The translations under genes were made by a program, and so were the position numbers. Below are positions 25,518 through 33,336 of a DNA stretch of 64,000 nucleotides, one piece after another. Position 1 is the first letter of the stretch; each line of letters starts with the position of its first letter. The notes beneath the pieces are model-generated. The model had not been told where the DNA came from and made no database searches. It was given only the letters and a program-made list of their open reading frames with translations. Location of the stretch: assembly GCF_900111005.1 (NCBI RefSeq), contig NZ_FOFV01000010.1, positions 62,001-126,000 on the forward strand, written 5' to 3'. The DNA is from Lentzea albida (GTDB lineage: Bacteria > Actinomycetota > Actinomycetes > Mycobacteriales > Pseudonocardiaceae).

Positions 25518-26111
25518 GTGAAGCTCGACCAGATCGACATGAAGCTCGAAGTCACCGTCATCCCCGTCACGGACGTGGAGCGCGCCAAAGCCTTCTACAC
25601 CAAACTCGGCTGGCGCCAGGACGTCACGCCGCCGTGGGTCGTCCAGTTCACCCCGCGCGGTTCCGGCGCCTCCATCCACTTCGGTGAGGGCATCACGACC
25701 GCCGAACCCGGTTCAGGCCGGCACTTCCTGGTCGTCCCGGACGTCGTGGCGGCGCACGAGGCCCTGGTGGCCGAGGGGATCGAGGTCGGCCCGCTCTACC
25801 ACCCGACCCCGGACGGCCCCGTCGAAGGCGCGGACCCCGAGCGCCGCAGCTACGTCACCCGCGCCGAGTTCGCCGACCCGGACGGCAACACCTGGGTCCT
25901 GCAGGAGGTCACGACCCGCCTGCCCGGCCGCGTCGAGCCCGGTGAGACGTCCTACGCGTCGATCACCGACGTGGCCGCGGCGCTGCGCAGGGCCGCGGCG
26001 GCCCACGGCGAGCACGAGAAGCGCAACGGCGGCGAGTACGACCAGAACTGGCCCGAGTGGTACGCCGAGTACCTCGTCAAGGAGCAGACGGGCGAGCAGC
26101 TGCCGCTATAA
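25518..26111 (+). CDS. VOC family protein, longer paralog
   Basis: About 197 residues. The first 135 residues match the previous protein closely (LEVTVIPVTDVERAKAFYTK, FADPDGNTWVLQEVTTRLPG), including the same ending where the former stops. The copy continues with a helical tail of about 60 residues (ASITDVAAALRRAAAAHGEH to the terminal QLPL) found in glyoxalase-like proteins of actinobacteria. GTG 25518 has a GAAGGAAG site; an alternative ATG at 25488 overlaps the previous stop but lacks one. The pair came from a local duplication. Confidence 0.87.
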   Translation: MKLDQIDMKLEVTVIPVTDVERAKAFYTKLGWRQDVTPPWVVQFTPRGSGASIHFGEGITTAEPGSGRHFLVVPDVVAAHEALVAEGIEVGPLYHPTPDGPVEGADPERRSYVTRAEFADPDGNTWVLQEVTTRLPGRVEPGETSYASITDVAAALRRAAAAHGEHEKRNGGEYDQNWPEWYAEYLVKEQTGEQLPL

Positions 26112-26148
26112 GCCCGGATGATGTCGGGTGGGCGCCAGGTCGCGCCCC

Positions 26149-26287
26149 GGAAGTTCGTCGGGTGGCAGTAGCGGCCGAGGGCCCCGGAGGCGGCGCCGCC
26201 GCGACGCCCGAACACGCCCGGTACGAGGGCATCGCGGCGGCACCGCCTCCGGGTCTCTCGCCCGCGCCTGCCACCGGACGAACTTCC
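26149..26287. repeat. Long inverted repeat, 61-bp arms
   Basis: The left arm (26149-26209) and right arm (26227-26287) are inverted copies that match at 53 of 61 positions, around a 17-base loop. Outermost bases read GGAAGTTCGTCGGGTGGCAG and CTGCCACCGGACGAACTTCC. The mismatches are spread along the arms rather than at the ends. The element fills the 271-base gap between the VOC gene and the oxidoreductase gene. It may be a large terminator hairpin, a MITE remnant or a structured RNA; no open frame in it is convincing. Confidence 0.9.
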
Positions 26288-26382
26288 GGAACAACGTCCC
26301 TGGACATCACACCTAGGGAACGTCCCGGATGTGTGAGGGCGTTCCCGCGCTTTACCTTCTCCCGCAAGCGAGGGAGGACGCG

Positions 26383-27351
26383 ATGAAGGCCATCGTGCAG
26401 GACAGGTACGGCTCCGCGGACGTGCTGGAGCTGAGAGAGGTCGACAGGCCGGTGCCCGCGGCCGGCGAGGTGCTGGTGCGGGTGCGGGCGTCGTCGGTGA
26501 ACGCCGCCGACTGGCACGTCATGCGCGGCGACCCGTACTTCGCCCGCCTGTTCCTGGGGCTCAGGGGACCCAGGGCGCGGATCCGGGGGATGGACTTCGC
26601 GGGTGTGGTCGAGGAGGTCGGGCCCGGGGTCAGCGGCATGGTCCAGGTGGGGGACGAGGTGTTCGGCGAGGTCGAGGGGGCGTTCGCCGAGTACGTCCGG
26701 GTGCCCGCGCACCTGGTGGCGCACAAGCCTTCCAACCTGACGTTCGAGCAGACGGCGACGCTGCCGCTGGCGGGCAACACCGCGTGGATGGGCCTGCGGG
26801 AGCTCCAGGCGGGGCAGAAGGTGCTGATCAACGGCGCGTCCGGCGGGGTCGGGCTGATGGCGGTGCAGATCGCCAAGGCGCGCAAGGCCGTCGTGACCGG
26901 GGTGTGCAGCACGCGCAACGTCGAGCAGGTCCGTTCGGTCGGAGCGGACCACGTCGTCGACTACCGGACGACGGACTTCACCCGCACCGGGCAGGTCTAC
27001 GACGTCGTGTTCGACCTGGTGGGGAACAGGTCGATGAGCGCGCTGCGGTCGTTGCTCACCCCGGACGGCACGCTGGTGCTGTCCGGAGGCGGCAGCTTCA
27101 CCGGCGGCGTGCTGTTCGGCCCGTACCGCTTGATCATCCAGGGCAAGGTGCTGTCGTGGTTCACCCGGCAGCGGCTCGTCGTGCTGGAAGCCAAGCCCAG
27201 CAGGGAGAACCTGGCCGCGCTGCGGGAGCTGGCCGAGTCGGGGCGGCTGGTGCCGGTGATCGAGCGGACCTACCCGCTGACCGGCGCGCCGGACGCGATC
27301 CGCCACGTGGAATCGGAGCACGCGCGGGCGAAAGTCGTCGTCACCGCCTGA
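26383..27351 (+). CDS. NAD(P)H quinone oxidoreductase-like MDR protein
   Basis: A 322-residue medium-chain dehydrogenase/reductase without the zinc-ligand pattern, as in quinone oxidoreductases. Features: ASSVNAADWHVMRGDPYF, GMDFAGVVEEVG, the LPLAGNTAWMGL helix, and the nucleotide motif INGASGGVGLMAVQIAKARK. Such enzymes reduce quinones or enones with NADPH in the cytosol. GAGGGAGG precedes ATG 26383. It stands after the inverted repeat and is followed 52 bases later by a membrane protein of unknown function. Confidence 0.9.
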   Translation: MKAIVQDRYGSADVLELREVDRPVPAAGEVLVRVRASSVNAADWHVMRGDPYFARLFLGLRGPRARIRGMDFAGVVEEVGPGVSGMVQVGDEVFGEVEGAFAEYVRVPAHLVAHKPSNLTFEQTATLPLAGNTAWMGLRELQAGQKVLINGASGGVGLMAVQIAKARKAVVTGVCSTRNVEQVRSVGADHVVDYRTTDFTRTGQVYDVVFDLVGNRSMSALRSLLTPDGTLVLSGGGSFTGGVLFGPYRLIIQGKVLSWFTRQRLVVLEAKPSRENLAALRELAESGRLVPVIERTYPLTGAPDAIRHVESEHARAKVVVTA

Positions 27352-27403
27352 GCCGTCCCCTACTCTGCGCATCGGGGAGCCGTTTTCGGGTGAGGGGAAC
27401 CAG

Positions 27404-27910
27404 ATGAGGACCATCCCGATCTTTCCGAGGCGCATCGCGGAGATGAGCGACGGCGTGGTCGCGACGGCGGACGCGTACGCCATGTGGTTGCGGACGTTCT
27501 ACGACGTCCGGGCCCGCTGGCACCGGCGCTTCTACCGGATCAGCGGGATGCTGGTGATCCTCGTCGGCGCCTCGCTGCCGGTGCTGACGAGCCTCGACTA
27601 CGCGAACAAGGAGGTGGTGATCTCGCTCGCGGGCGTGGTCGTCGCCGGCCTCACCGGGCTGCGCGCGTTCTACCGGTGGGACCAGTCGTGGATCCTGCTG
27701 CGCAACAGCGAGATGGCCGTCACCGCCGCGTACCTGGAGTGGAAGACGGCGCCGGGCAACTTCCCCGTGAGCGAGGACGCCGAGCAACGGGCGGTGCAGG
27801 AGAAGGCCGCGTGCGCGTTCATCGACAAGCTCGGTGAGCTGCGGCGGCAGGAGGCGACGACGTACTTCAAGGACGTCGCGTTCCCGGATCTGAACGGTGC
27901 CAAGACGTAA
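27404..27910 (+). CDS. DUF4231/SLATT-like two-helix membrane protein
   Basis: A 168-residue protein with two membrane helices (about residues 48-65 and 72-90: MLVILVGASLPVLTSL and EVVISLAGVVVAGLTGL), preceded by a charged segment WLRTFYDVRARWHRRFYRIS and followed by RAFYRWDQSWILLRNSEMA and a helical tail. This arrangement matches DUF4231, part of the SLATT group of two-helix membrane effectors often linked to nucleotide-sensing conflict systems. No sensor or nucleotidyltransferase gene is next to it here. The ribosome site is GAGGGGAA before ATG 27404. Confidence 0.75.
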   Translation: MRTIPIFPRRIAEMSDGVVATADAYAMWLRTFYDVRARWHRRFYRISGMLVILVGASLPVLTSLDYANKEVVISLAGVVVAGLTGLRAFYRWDQSWILLRNSEMAVTAAYLEWKTAPGNFPVSEDAEQRAVQEKAACAFIDKLGELRRQEATTYFKDVAFPDLNGAKT

Positions 27911-27950
27911 TTCCCTCGCTTTCCGCGGGCGATCGGGCCACCATCCGCGC

Positions 27951-29423
27951 ATGGTCGAGGTTCGGGTCACCGGGGGAACGGTTCGTGGCGCCACCGGGTC
28001 GGGGACGGTGGTGGTCCGCGGCATCCCGTTCGCCGCGCCGCCGGTCGGCCCCCGGCGGTTCGCCGCGCCGCAGCCGGTCGAGCCGTGGGACGGCGTGCGG
28101 GACGCGCTGGAGTTCGGGCCGCCGCCACCGCAGGCCGGGGTGTTCGGCATGGACACGATCGGTTCCGCGGGGCACGACTGGCTGACGCTGAACGTCTGGT
28201 CGCCCGGCCTCACCGGTGACCTGCCGGTGATGGTGTGGATCCAGGGCGGCGCCTACACGGTCGGCACGTCCGGACTGCCCGAGTACGACGGCACGCGGCT
28301 GGCGTCCGGCGGCGTGGTGGTCGTGACGTTCAACTACCGCGTCGGCATCGAGGGTTTCGGGCAGATCGAGGGCGCACCGGCGAACCGCGGGCTGCTGGAC
28401 CAGGTCGCGGCACTGGAGTGGGTGCGCGACAACATCCGCGCCTTCGGCGGCGATCCGGGCCGCGTGACGGTCTTCGGGCAGTCGGCGGGAGGCGGTTCGG
28501 TGGCGGCACTGCTCGCCATGCCGCGCGCAAAGGGCCTGTTCCACCGGGCGATCGCGAGCAGCGTGCCGGGCGTGTTCTTCAGCAGGGAGCTGGCCGCCGA
28601 CATCGCCGCCTCCTGCGCCGCCGAACTAGGGCTGCGCCCCACCGCCGCCGATCTGTCCACTGTGGAACCGGAACTCCTGCCCGCGGCGGGAGACGAGGTC
28701 ATGGCGCGCATGCACGAGGTCTCGAGGTGGGGCCAGGCCGCGCACAAGCGGATCCCGTTCGCGCCCGTGGTCGACGGCGACGTCCTCCCGGTGACGCCGT
28801 GGGAAGCGCTGAGAGCGGGCGCGGCACGGGACGTCGAGCTGGTCTGCGGGCACACGCTGCACGAGCAACGCCTGCTTTCCGTGCTGGAGGGGGTGGTAGG
28901 CAACGTGACGCCGGAGCAGGCGGCGGAGGCGGCAGCGGTGTTCGCGCCCGGCCTCGCCTACCCGGACCTGGAGCCGGAGGAACTGTTCGAACTGGTCTGC
29001 TCGGACTGGCTTTTCCGCATGCCGTCGCTGCACCTCGCGGAGGCCCAGGTGGCAGGAGGCGGCCGGGCGCACGTCTACGTGGTCGCCTGGTCGCCGACCG
29101 AGACGTTCCGCGCGTGCCACGGCATCGACGTGCCGCTGGTGTTCGGCACCATCGACCGCGGGCAGTCGTCCGCGGTGCTCGGCGAGGTCACGCCCGAGGC
29201 GGAACAGGTTTCCGCCCGCATGCGGCGGGCGTGGACGGGCTTCGCCGTGCACGGCGACCCGGGGTGGCCCGCCTACGCCGCGGACCGCCTGACGCGGGTG
29301 TTCGACGTCGAGGACTCGGTGACCGCCTACCCGCAGGAGCGGTCGCGGCGGATCTGGCAGGACCACACGTGGGAATACCTTGCCCTGCAAGACGTTGTAC
29401 GGGCCGGAAGGGAGGATCGATGA
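27951..29423 (+). CDS. Type B carboxylesterase
   Basis: A 490-residue carboxylesterase/lipase family enzyme. Oxyanion-hole segment MVWIQGGAYTVG, nucleophile Ser in VFGQSAGGGSVAALL, and catalytic His in RACHGIDVPLVFGT are present; LLDQVAALEWVRDNI before the nucleophile is highly typical. No signal peptide is seen, so it is probably cytosolic. Natural substrate is unknown. ATG 27951 has no clear ribosome site. The stop overlaps the start of the TPR gene as ATGA. Confidence 0.92.
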   Translation: MVEVRVTGGTVRGATGSGTVVVRGIPFAAPPVGPRRFAAPQPVEPWDGVRDALEFGPPPPQAGVFGMDTIGSAGHDWLTLNVWSPGLTGDLPVMVWIQGGAYTVGTSGLPEYDGTRLASGGVVVVTFNYRVGIEGFGQIEGAPANRGLLDQVAALEWVRDNIRAFGGDPGRVTVFGQSAGGGSVAALLAMPRAKGLFHRAIASSVPGVFFSRELAADIAASCAAELGLRPTAADLSTVEPELLPAAGDEVMARMHEVSRWGQAAHKRIPFAPVVDGDVLPVTPWEALRAGAARDVELVCGHTLHEQRLLSVLEGVVGNVTPEQAAEAAAVFAPGLAYPDLEPEELFELVCSDWLFRMPSLHLAEAQVAGGGRAHVYVVAWSPTETFRACHGIDVPLVFGTIDRGQSSAVLGEVTPEAEQVSARMRRAWTGFAVHGDPGWPAYAADRLTRVFDVEDSVTAYPQERSRRIWQDHTWEYLALQDVVRAGREDR

Positions 29424-29857
29424 ACAACGAGTTCTCGGTGCACGACAGCACGGGTTTCAGCAGCTACCGGCCTGGTGGGGTGGCGGCGGACCGCTGGGTG
29501 ACCGTGAGGCACCTGTTCGACGAGGGCCACGTCGAGACTCCCGCCGAGAAGTGGGAGCGCGGGCAGCTGGTGTTCGAGTCCGGTGACTACATCCGGGCCG
29601 CCGAACTGCTGGCCGACGTCGCCGGCGAGGTGCCGTTCCAGACGGACCTCCGCCTGCTGCTGGCCCGCGCGTACTACCACTCGGCGCAGCTCGGCAAGGC
29701 CGAGACGCAGCTGCGCGAGATCGTGGACCGCGACCCGGTCGAGCACTACGCGCACCTGCTGCTGGGGCGGACGCTGCAACGGCAGGGCCGGCCGGAGGAG
29801 GCCGCGCCGTGGCTGCGGCTGGCGGCTGCCTTCGGCGGGGAGCTGGCGGACGTTTAG
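29420..29857 (+). CDS. TPR-containing protein
   Basis: A 145-residue protein whose C-terminal 95 residues hold about two and a half tetratricopeptide repeats (FESGDYIRAAELLADVAG, ARAYYHSAQLGKAETQLREI, RTLQRQGRPEEAAPWLRL). The N-terminal 40 residues are unlike TPR. Such proteins bind partners rather than catalyse. GGGAGG precedes ATG 29420, which overlaps the esterase stop, so the two are made together. A strong bidirectional terminator follows. Confidence 0.85.
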   Translation: MNNEFSVHDSTGFSSYRPGGVAADRWVTVRHLFDEGHVETPAEKWERGQLVFESGDYIRAAELLADVAGEVPFQTDLRLLLARAYYHSAQLGKAETQLREIVDRDPVEHYAHLLLGRTLQRQGRPEEAAPWLRLAAAFGGELADV

Positions 29858-29862
29858 GCGGT

Positions 29863-29893
29863 GTGTGGCTCAGCACGGCGTGCTGAGCCACAC
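29863..29893. terminator. Bidirectional terminator, 14-bp perfect stem
   Basis: GTGTGGCTCAGCAC (29863-29876) and GTGCTGAGCCACAC (29880-29893) form a perfect stem over a three-base loop. It lies between the convergent stops of the TPR gene and the hydrolase-SDR gene and can serve both. Confidence 0.85.
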
Positions 29894-29895
29894 CG

Positions 29896-31515
29896 TCACG
29901 TGACGTCCAGCTTGGCGAAAGTGCGCAGCAACCCCGGCGCGACCAGCCCGGCGACCCGGGCCGCCCTGGCCTCCACCGTCACCGGCACCACCGCCCGGTT
30001 GCTCCGCACAGCACGCACGATCTCCCGAGCCACCCCCTCAGGACCGAAACCCCGGCGCGCGTACATCCGCGAGGCGCGCTCCTGCTTGCGGCTCTCCTCC
30101 GCGGAACTGACCCCGGAGAACGTCGTGGTGGCCGTGATGTTCGTGTTCACGATCCCCGGACAGATCGCGCTGACGCCGATGGCGTGTTCCGCGAGTTCGG
30201 CCCGCAGGCAGTCCGAGAGCATGAACACCGCCGCCTTGCTGGTGGCGTACGCGGAGAGGATCTTCGACGGCAGGTACGCCGCCGCCGAGGCCAGGTTCAC
30301 GATGTGACCGCCCTCGCCGCGCTCGACCATCAGCTCGCCGAACGCCCGGCAACCGTGCACGACGCCCGACAGGTTGACGTCCAGCACCCGTTGCCACTGT
30401 TCCGCGGAGGTCGAGAGGAACGAGCCGGAGTGGCCGATGCCGGCGTTGTTCACGACCACGTCCGGCACGCCGTGTTCGGAGGCGACCTGCTTCGCCCAGG
30501 CGCGCACCGCGTCCTCGGAGCGCACGTCGACCTCGTAGGCGTGACCGCCGACCAGCGCGGCGGTCTCCTCGGCCGCTGCGAGGTCCACATCGGACACCAC
30601 GACCCGTGAGCCCGCCTCGGCGAACGCCACCGCGGTCGCCCGGCCGATGCCGCTGCCGCCACCGGTGATCACGACGAGCTCGCGCCGGGGAGTGGAGTCC
30701 GTGACGAACTCGCTGATCATCCGGGCGAGCGCCGCGGGGTGGCTGAGCGGCGCCCAGTGGCCGGCGGCGATCCTGCGGCGCGTCAGGGACGGCACCCAGC
30801 GTTCGAGGTCGAGCGGTTCGGTGCGGATGTAGCGGTCGCGGGTCGGCTGGACCACCTGCACGGGCATGGGGGCGAAGCGCTGCCTCGGGGACCGCATGAC
30901 CTGCCGGATGTTGGCGCGGTACAACGAGATCCCGCGCACCGCGTCGGACGTCAGCGTGCGCGCCGGCTTGACCTTCACGCCTTCGAGTCGTTGCAACACC
31001 CCTGCCCAGCGCGGGCCGAGGTAGAGCCGCCAGAACAGGGGTGCGAGCACCGGCAGGTGGAACGCCGCGATGTACCAGGAGCGGAAGAACTGCTTGAGGT
31101 GCGCGATCGACAGGCCCTTCCGCGACCAGTGGCCCATGTGGTCGAGGCACGGGCCGGAGATCGAGGTGAACGTGGCGATCCGCGCGCCGGGCGTGGTCAC
31201 GGCCTCCCATGACTGGATCGAGCCCCAGTCGTGGCCGACCAGGTGCACCGGCTCGTCCGGGCTGACCGCGTCGATCACCGCGAACAGGTCGGCCGCCAGC
31301 CGTTCGAGCCGGTAGTCGTCCTCAGTGGACGGAACACCGGACTCGCCCGCGCCCCGCACGTCGTAGGTGACGACCCGGAAGTCCTTCTCCAGCACCGTGG
31401 CCACGCGATCCCAGACCTCGTGCGTGTCCGGGTACCCGTGCACCAGCACCACCGTCGGACCGGACGTGCCGCGCACCTGCACGGCCAGGTCGACATCGCC
31501 GGAACGCACCTTCAC
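29896..31515 (-). CDS. Alpha/beta hydrolase - SDR fusion, EphD-like
   Basis: A 539-residue two-domain protein. The first 270 residues are an alpha/beta hydrolase of the epoxide-hydrolase type: VVLVHGYPDTHEVWD, nucleophile Asp in LVGHDWGSIQSWE, and GHWAPLSHPAAL near the end with the His. From residue about 280 comes a classical SDR: ITGGGSGIGRATAVAF, VVNNAGIGHSG, LASAAAYLPSKILSAYATSK with the Tyr-x3-Lys pair, and CPGIVNTNI. This layout is that of mycobacterial EphD (Rv2214c), linked to lipid metabolism. The start GTG 31515 overlaps the reductase stop (GTGA). As last gene of a three-gene lipid-like operon it is probably a membrane-lipid modifying enzyme. Confidence 0.92.
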   Translation of the reverse strand: MKVRSGDVDLAVQVRGTSGPTVVLVHGYPDTHEVWDRVATVLEKDFRVVTYDVRGAGESGVPSTEDDYRLERLAADLFAVIDAVSPDEPVHLVGHDWGSIQSWEAVTTPGARIATFTSISGPCLDHMGHWSRKGLSIAHLKQFFRSWYIAAFHLPVLAPLFWRLYLGPRWAGVLQRLEGVKVKPARTLTSDAVRGISLYRANIRQVMRSPRQRFAPMPVQVVQPTRDRYIRTEPLDLERWVPSLTRRRIAAGHWAPLSHPAALARMISEFVTDSTPRRELVVITGGGSGIGRATAVAFAEAGSRVVVSDVDLAAAEETAALVGGHAYEVDVRSEDAVRAWAKQVASEHGVPDVVVNNAGIGHSGSFLSTSAEQWQRVLDVNLSGVVHGCRAFGELMVERGEGGHIVNLASAAAYLPSKILSAYATSKAAVFMLSDCLRAELAEHAIGVSAICPGIVNTNITATTTFSGVSSAEESRKQERASRMYARRGFGPEGVAREIVRAVRSNRAVVPVTVEARAARVAGLVAPGLLRTFAKLDVT

Positions 31516-32408
31516 AGCTCCTCCAAGACCAGTCGATCACCGGTGGGCCTGTCCACGCAGATCCGCACGCCCCCGACGTCGCACGTGCCGCAGAACCCCT
31601 GCCGGCACGAGTAGGCGACCGACGGCCGGAAGTCCCTGATCACGTCCAGCGCCGACCGGTCGGCGGGCACGTCGAGGGTTACCCCGCTGCGGCGCAGTTC
31701 CACCGCGAACGGGCGCCCGTCCACGATCGGCGGCGGGCTGAAGCGCTCGAAGTGCAGCCAGCGCGAGGAGAACTCGGCCCGCACCTGGTCGAGCATCGAC
31801 GCCGGCCCGCAGCAGTACACCGCGCCACCGGGCGACGCGTCCGCCAGCAACGCCCCGCCCCGCCCGATGCGCACGTCGACCCGCCCGGCCGGGAGCTCGT
31901 CCAGGAACGGCATGGTGGCCGTCGAGCGCCCGCGGTACACGAGCCGCCAGTCGAGGCCGCGCCGCGCGGCCGCGTGCACCATCGGCAGGATCGCGGTGAT
32001 CCCGATGCCGCCCGCCACGAACAGGACCGGCCCGATCCCCGCGAACGGGAACGCGTTGCGCGGCCCGCGCACCTGGATCCGGTCGCCCACCCGCAACGCC
32101 TGCACCTCGCGCGAGCCGGCGCCGACCTCGCGGACCGCGATCCGGTAGGTGTCCTCGGCCGGGTCACCGCACAGCGAGTACTGGCGGCGCAGCCCGGACG
32201 GCAGGTGCAGGTCGACGTGACAGCCCGGCTGCCAGGCGGGCAGCGCCGGGCCGCCGAGGCGGAGGCTCACCACGCCGTCCGCGACCTGGGAACGTTCGAC
32301 CAGGGTCAGCCACAACGCGTCCCGCGCGGCACCGGGTCGCGCCCGGCCGCCGAAACGGGTCACCGCGGCGTCGTAGAGCGCGCCGAACCGGGTCAGGCCA
32401 CCCAGCAT
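31512..32408 (-). CDS. Ferredoxin reductase with short-loop 2Fe-2S domain
   Basis: A 298-residue FMN/FAD reductase of the phthalate dioxygenase reductase class. FAD region RQYSLCGDP, NAD region VLFVAGGIGITAILPM and YCCGPASMLDQVR, and a C-terminal plant-type ferredoxin domain with SCRQGFCGTC. Ligands one to three sit at about residues 268, 273 and 276, but the fourth Cys follows only eight residues later (VRICVD), whereas the family has about 30. The end RPTGDRLVLEEL is otherwise normal, so a loop of about 22 residues is missing. It starts at ATG 32408 overlapping the hydrolase stop (TGATG), and presumably feeds electrons to an oxygenase or the adjacent PF10118 protein. Confidence 0.88.
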   Translation of the reverse strand: MLGGLTRFGALYDAAVTRFGGRARPGAARDALWLTLVERSQVADGVVSLRLGGPALPAWQPGCHVDLHLPSGLRRQYSLCGDPAEDTYRIAVREVGAGSREVQALRVGDRIQVRGPRNAFPFAGIGPVLFVAGGIGITAILPMVHAAARRGLDWRLVYRGRSTATMPFLDELPAGRVDVRIGRGGALLADASPGGAVYCCGPASMLDQVRAEFSSRWLHFERFSPPPIVDGRPFAVELRRSGVTLDVPADRSALDVIRDFRPSVAYSCRQGFCGTCDVGGVRICVDRPTGDRLVLEEL

Positions 32409-33265
32409 CAGTGCGCCTCCCGCGCCGCGGGGGACGAAGCCAGGTACGCGATCGCCTGCGACGTCGACCCCTCCTGCTTCGGGTGGTACGCCGGGTGGAA
32501 GTACCGCAGAAACGCCCGGAAGATCTCCGACAGCTTCGGCAGCAGCCCGCGCCGACCGGCCCGCATGGCCTCGCGCCACGTCAGCCGCACGTTCGTCGTC
32601 TTGTCCGCGTGCACCATGAACCGCGCGCCACGCACCCACAGCCAGAAGAGCACCGGCGCGACCAGCAGCATCGTGCGCGCACGCCGCACGTATCGGCGGT
32701 CGAGATGGCACATCAGGTCGTACGCGACGCTGCGGTGCTCGACCTCCTCGGCCGCGTGCCAGCGCAACAGGTCCAGCATCACGGGGTGGATGCCTGCGCG
32801 GTCGAGGGCGTCGGCGTTGAGCATCCAGTCGCCCAGGTAGGCGGTGAAGTGCTCGACGGCGGCGACGATCGCGACCCGTTCGATCAGCTGCTCGCGCGCC
32901 TGCTCCGGGCCCAGCCCCGTCCCGGGCCCGAGGATCCGCTGGAACACGTGCTCTATCTGCCGCGTGAACGGCCGCGGGTCCAGGCCGTGAGCGAGCAGGT
33001 GGTCGAGCACCTCGCTGTGGGCCTCGGCGTGCATCGCCTCCTGCCCGATGAACCCGAGCACGTCCTCGCGCAACGTGTCGTCCGAGATCAGCGGCACGGC
33101 CTGCTGGAACGTCCGCACGAACCACCGCTCGCCCTCGGGCAGCAGCAGGTGCAGGACGTTCATGACGTGCGTGGCCACCGGCTCGTCCGGGACCCAGTGC
33201 ATCGGCAGGGTCGACCAGTCGAACCGCACGTCACGCGGCTGCAGTACGAGGTTGTCCGGCTCCAT
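32408..33265 (-). CDS. PF10118 metal-dependent hydrolase-like protein
   Basis: A 285-residue mostly helical protein of the predicted metal-dependent hydrolase family (PF10118). The carboxylate-histidine motifs expected for a di-iron-like centre are clear: IGQEAMHAEAHSEVLDHLL and WHAAEEVEHRSVAYDLM, with an earlier Glu in PEGERWF. A membrane-interacting stretch (MLLVAPVLFWLWVRGARFMV) is near residue 200. The motifs (E-x2-H twice) resemble ferritin-fold oxygenases more than hydrolases, so an oxygenase acting with the reductase is an alternative. GGAGG precedes ATG 33265. It is the first gene of the operon, divergent from the TetR gene. Confidence 0.85.
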   Translation of the reverse strand: MEPDNLVLQPRDVRFDWSTLPMHWVPDEPVATHVMNVLHLLLPEGERWFVRTFQQAVPLISDDTLREDVLGFIGQEAMHAEAHSEVLDHLLAHGLDPRPFTRQIEHVFQRILGPGTGLGPEQAREQLIERVAIVAAVEHFTAYLGDWMLNADALDRAGIHPVMLDLLRWHAAEEVEHRSVAYDLMCHLDRRYVRRARTMLLVAPVLFWLWVRGARFMVHADKTTNVRLTWREAMRAGRRGLLPKLSEIFRAFLRYFHPAYHPKQEGSTSQAIAYLASSPAAREAH

Positions 33266-33282
33266 CGCAACACCTCCGCCAA

Positions 33283-33327
33283 TTGCTACGCGCCCGTAGC
33301 TTTGTGAAAGCTACGCCACCGTAGCAA
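33283..33327. promoter_or_regulatory. Double palindromic TetR operator
   Basis: Two copies of GCTACG-N4-CGTAGC (33285-33300 and 33310-33325) lie in the 71-base divergent gap, and are themselves arranged as a larger inverted repeat with flanks TTGCTACG ... CGTAGCAA. The centre is TTTGTGAAA. This is the arrangement expected for a TetR-family dimer pair controlling both directions. The right site overlaps the likely promoter of the TetR gene. Confidence 0.8.
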
Positions 33328-33336
33328 TATGGTCCG

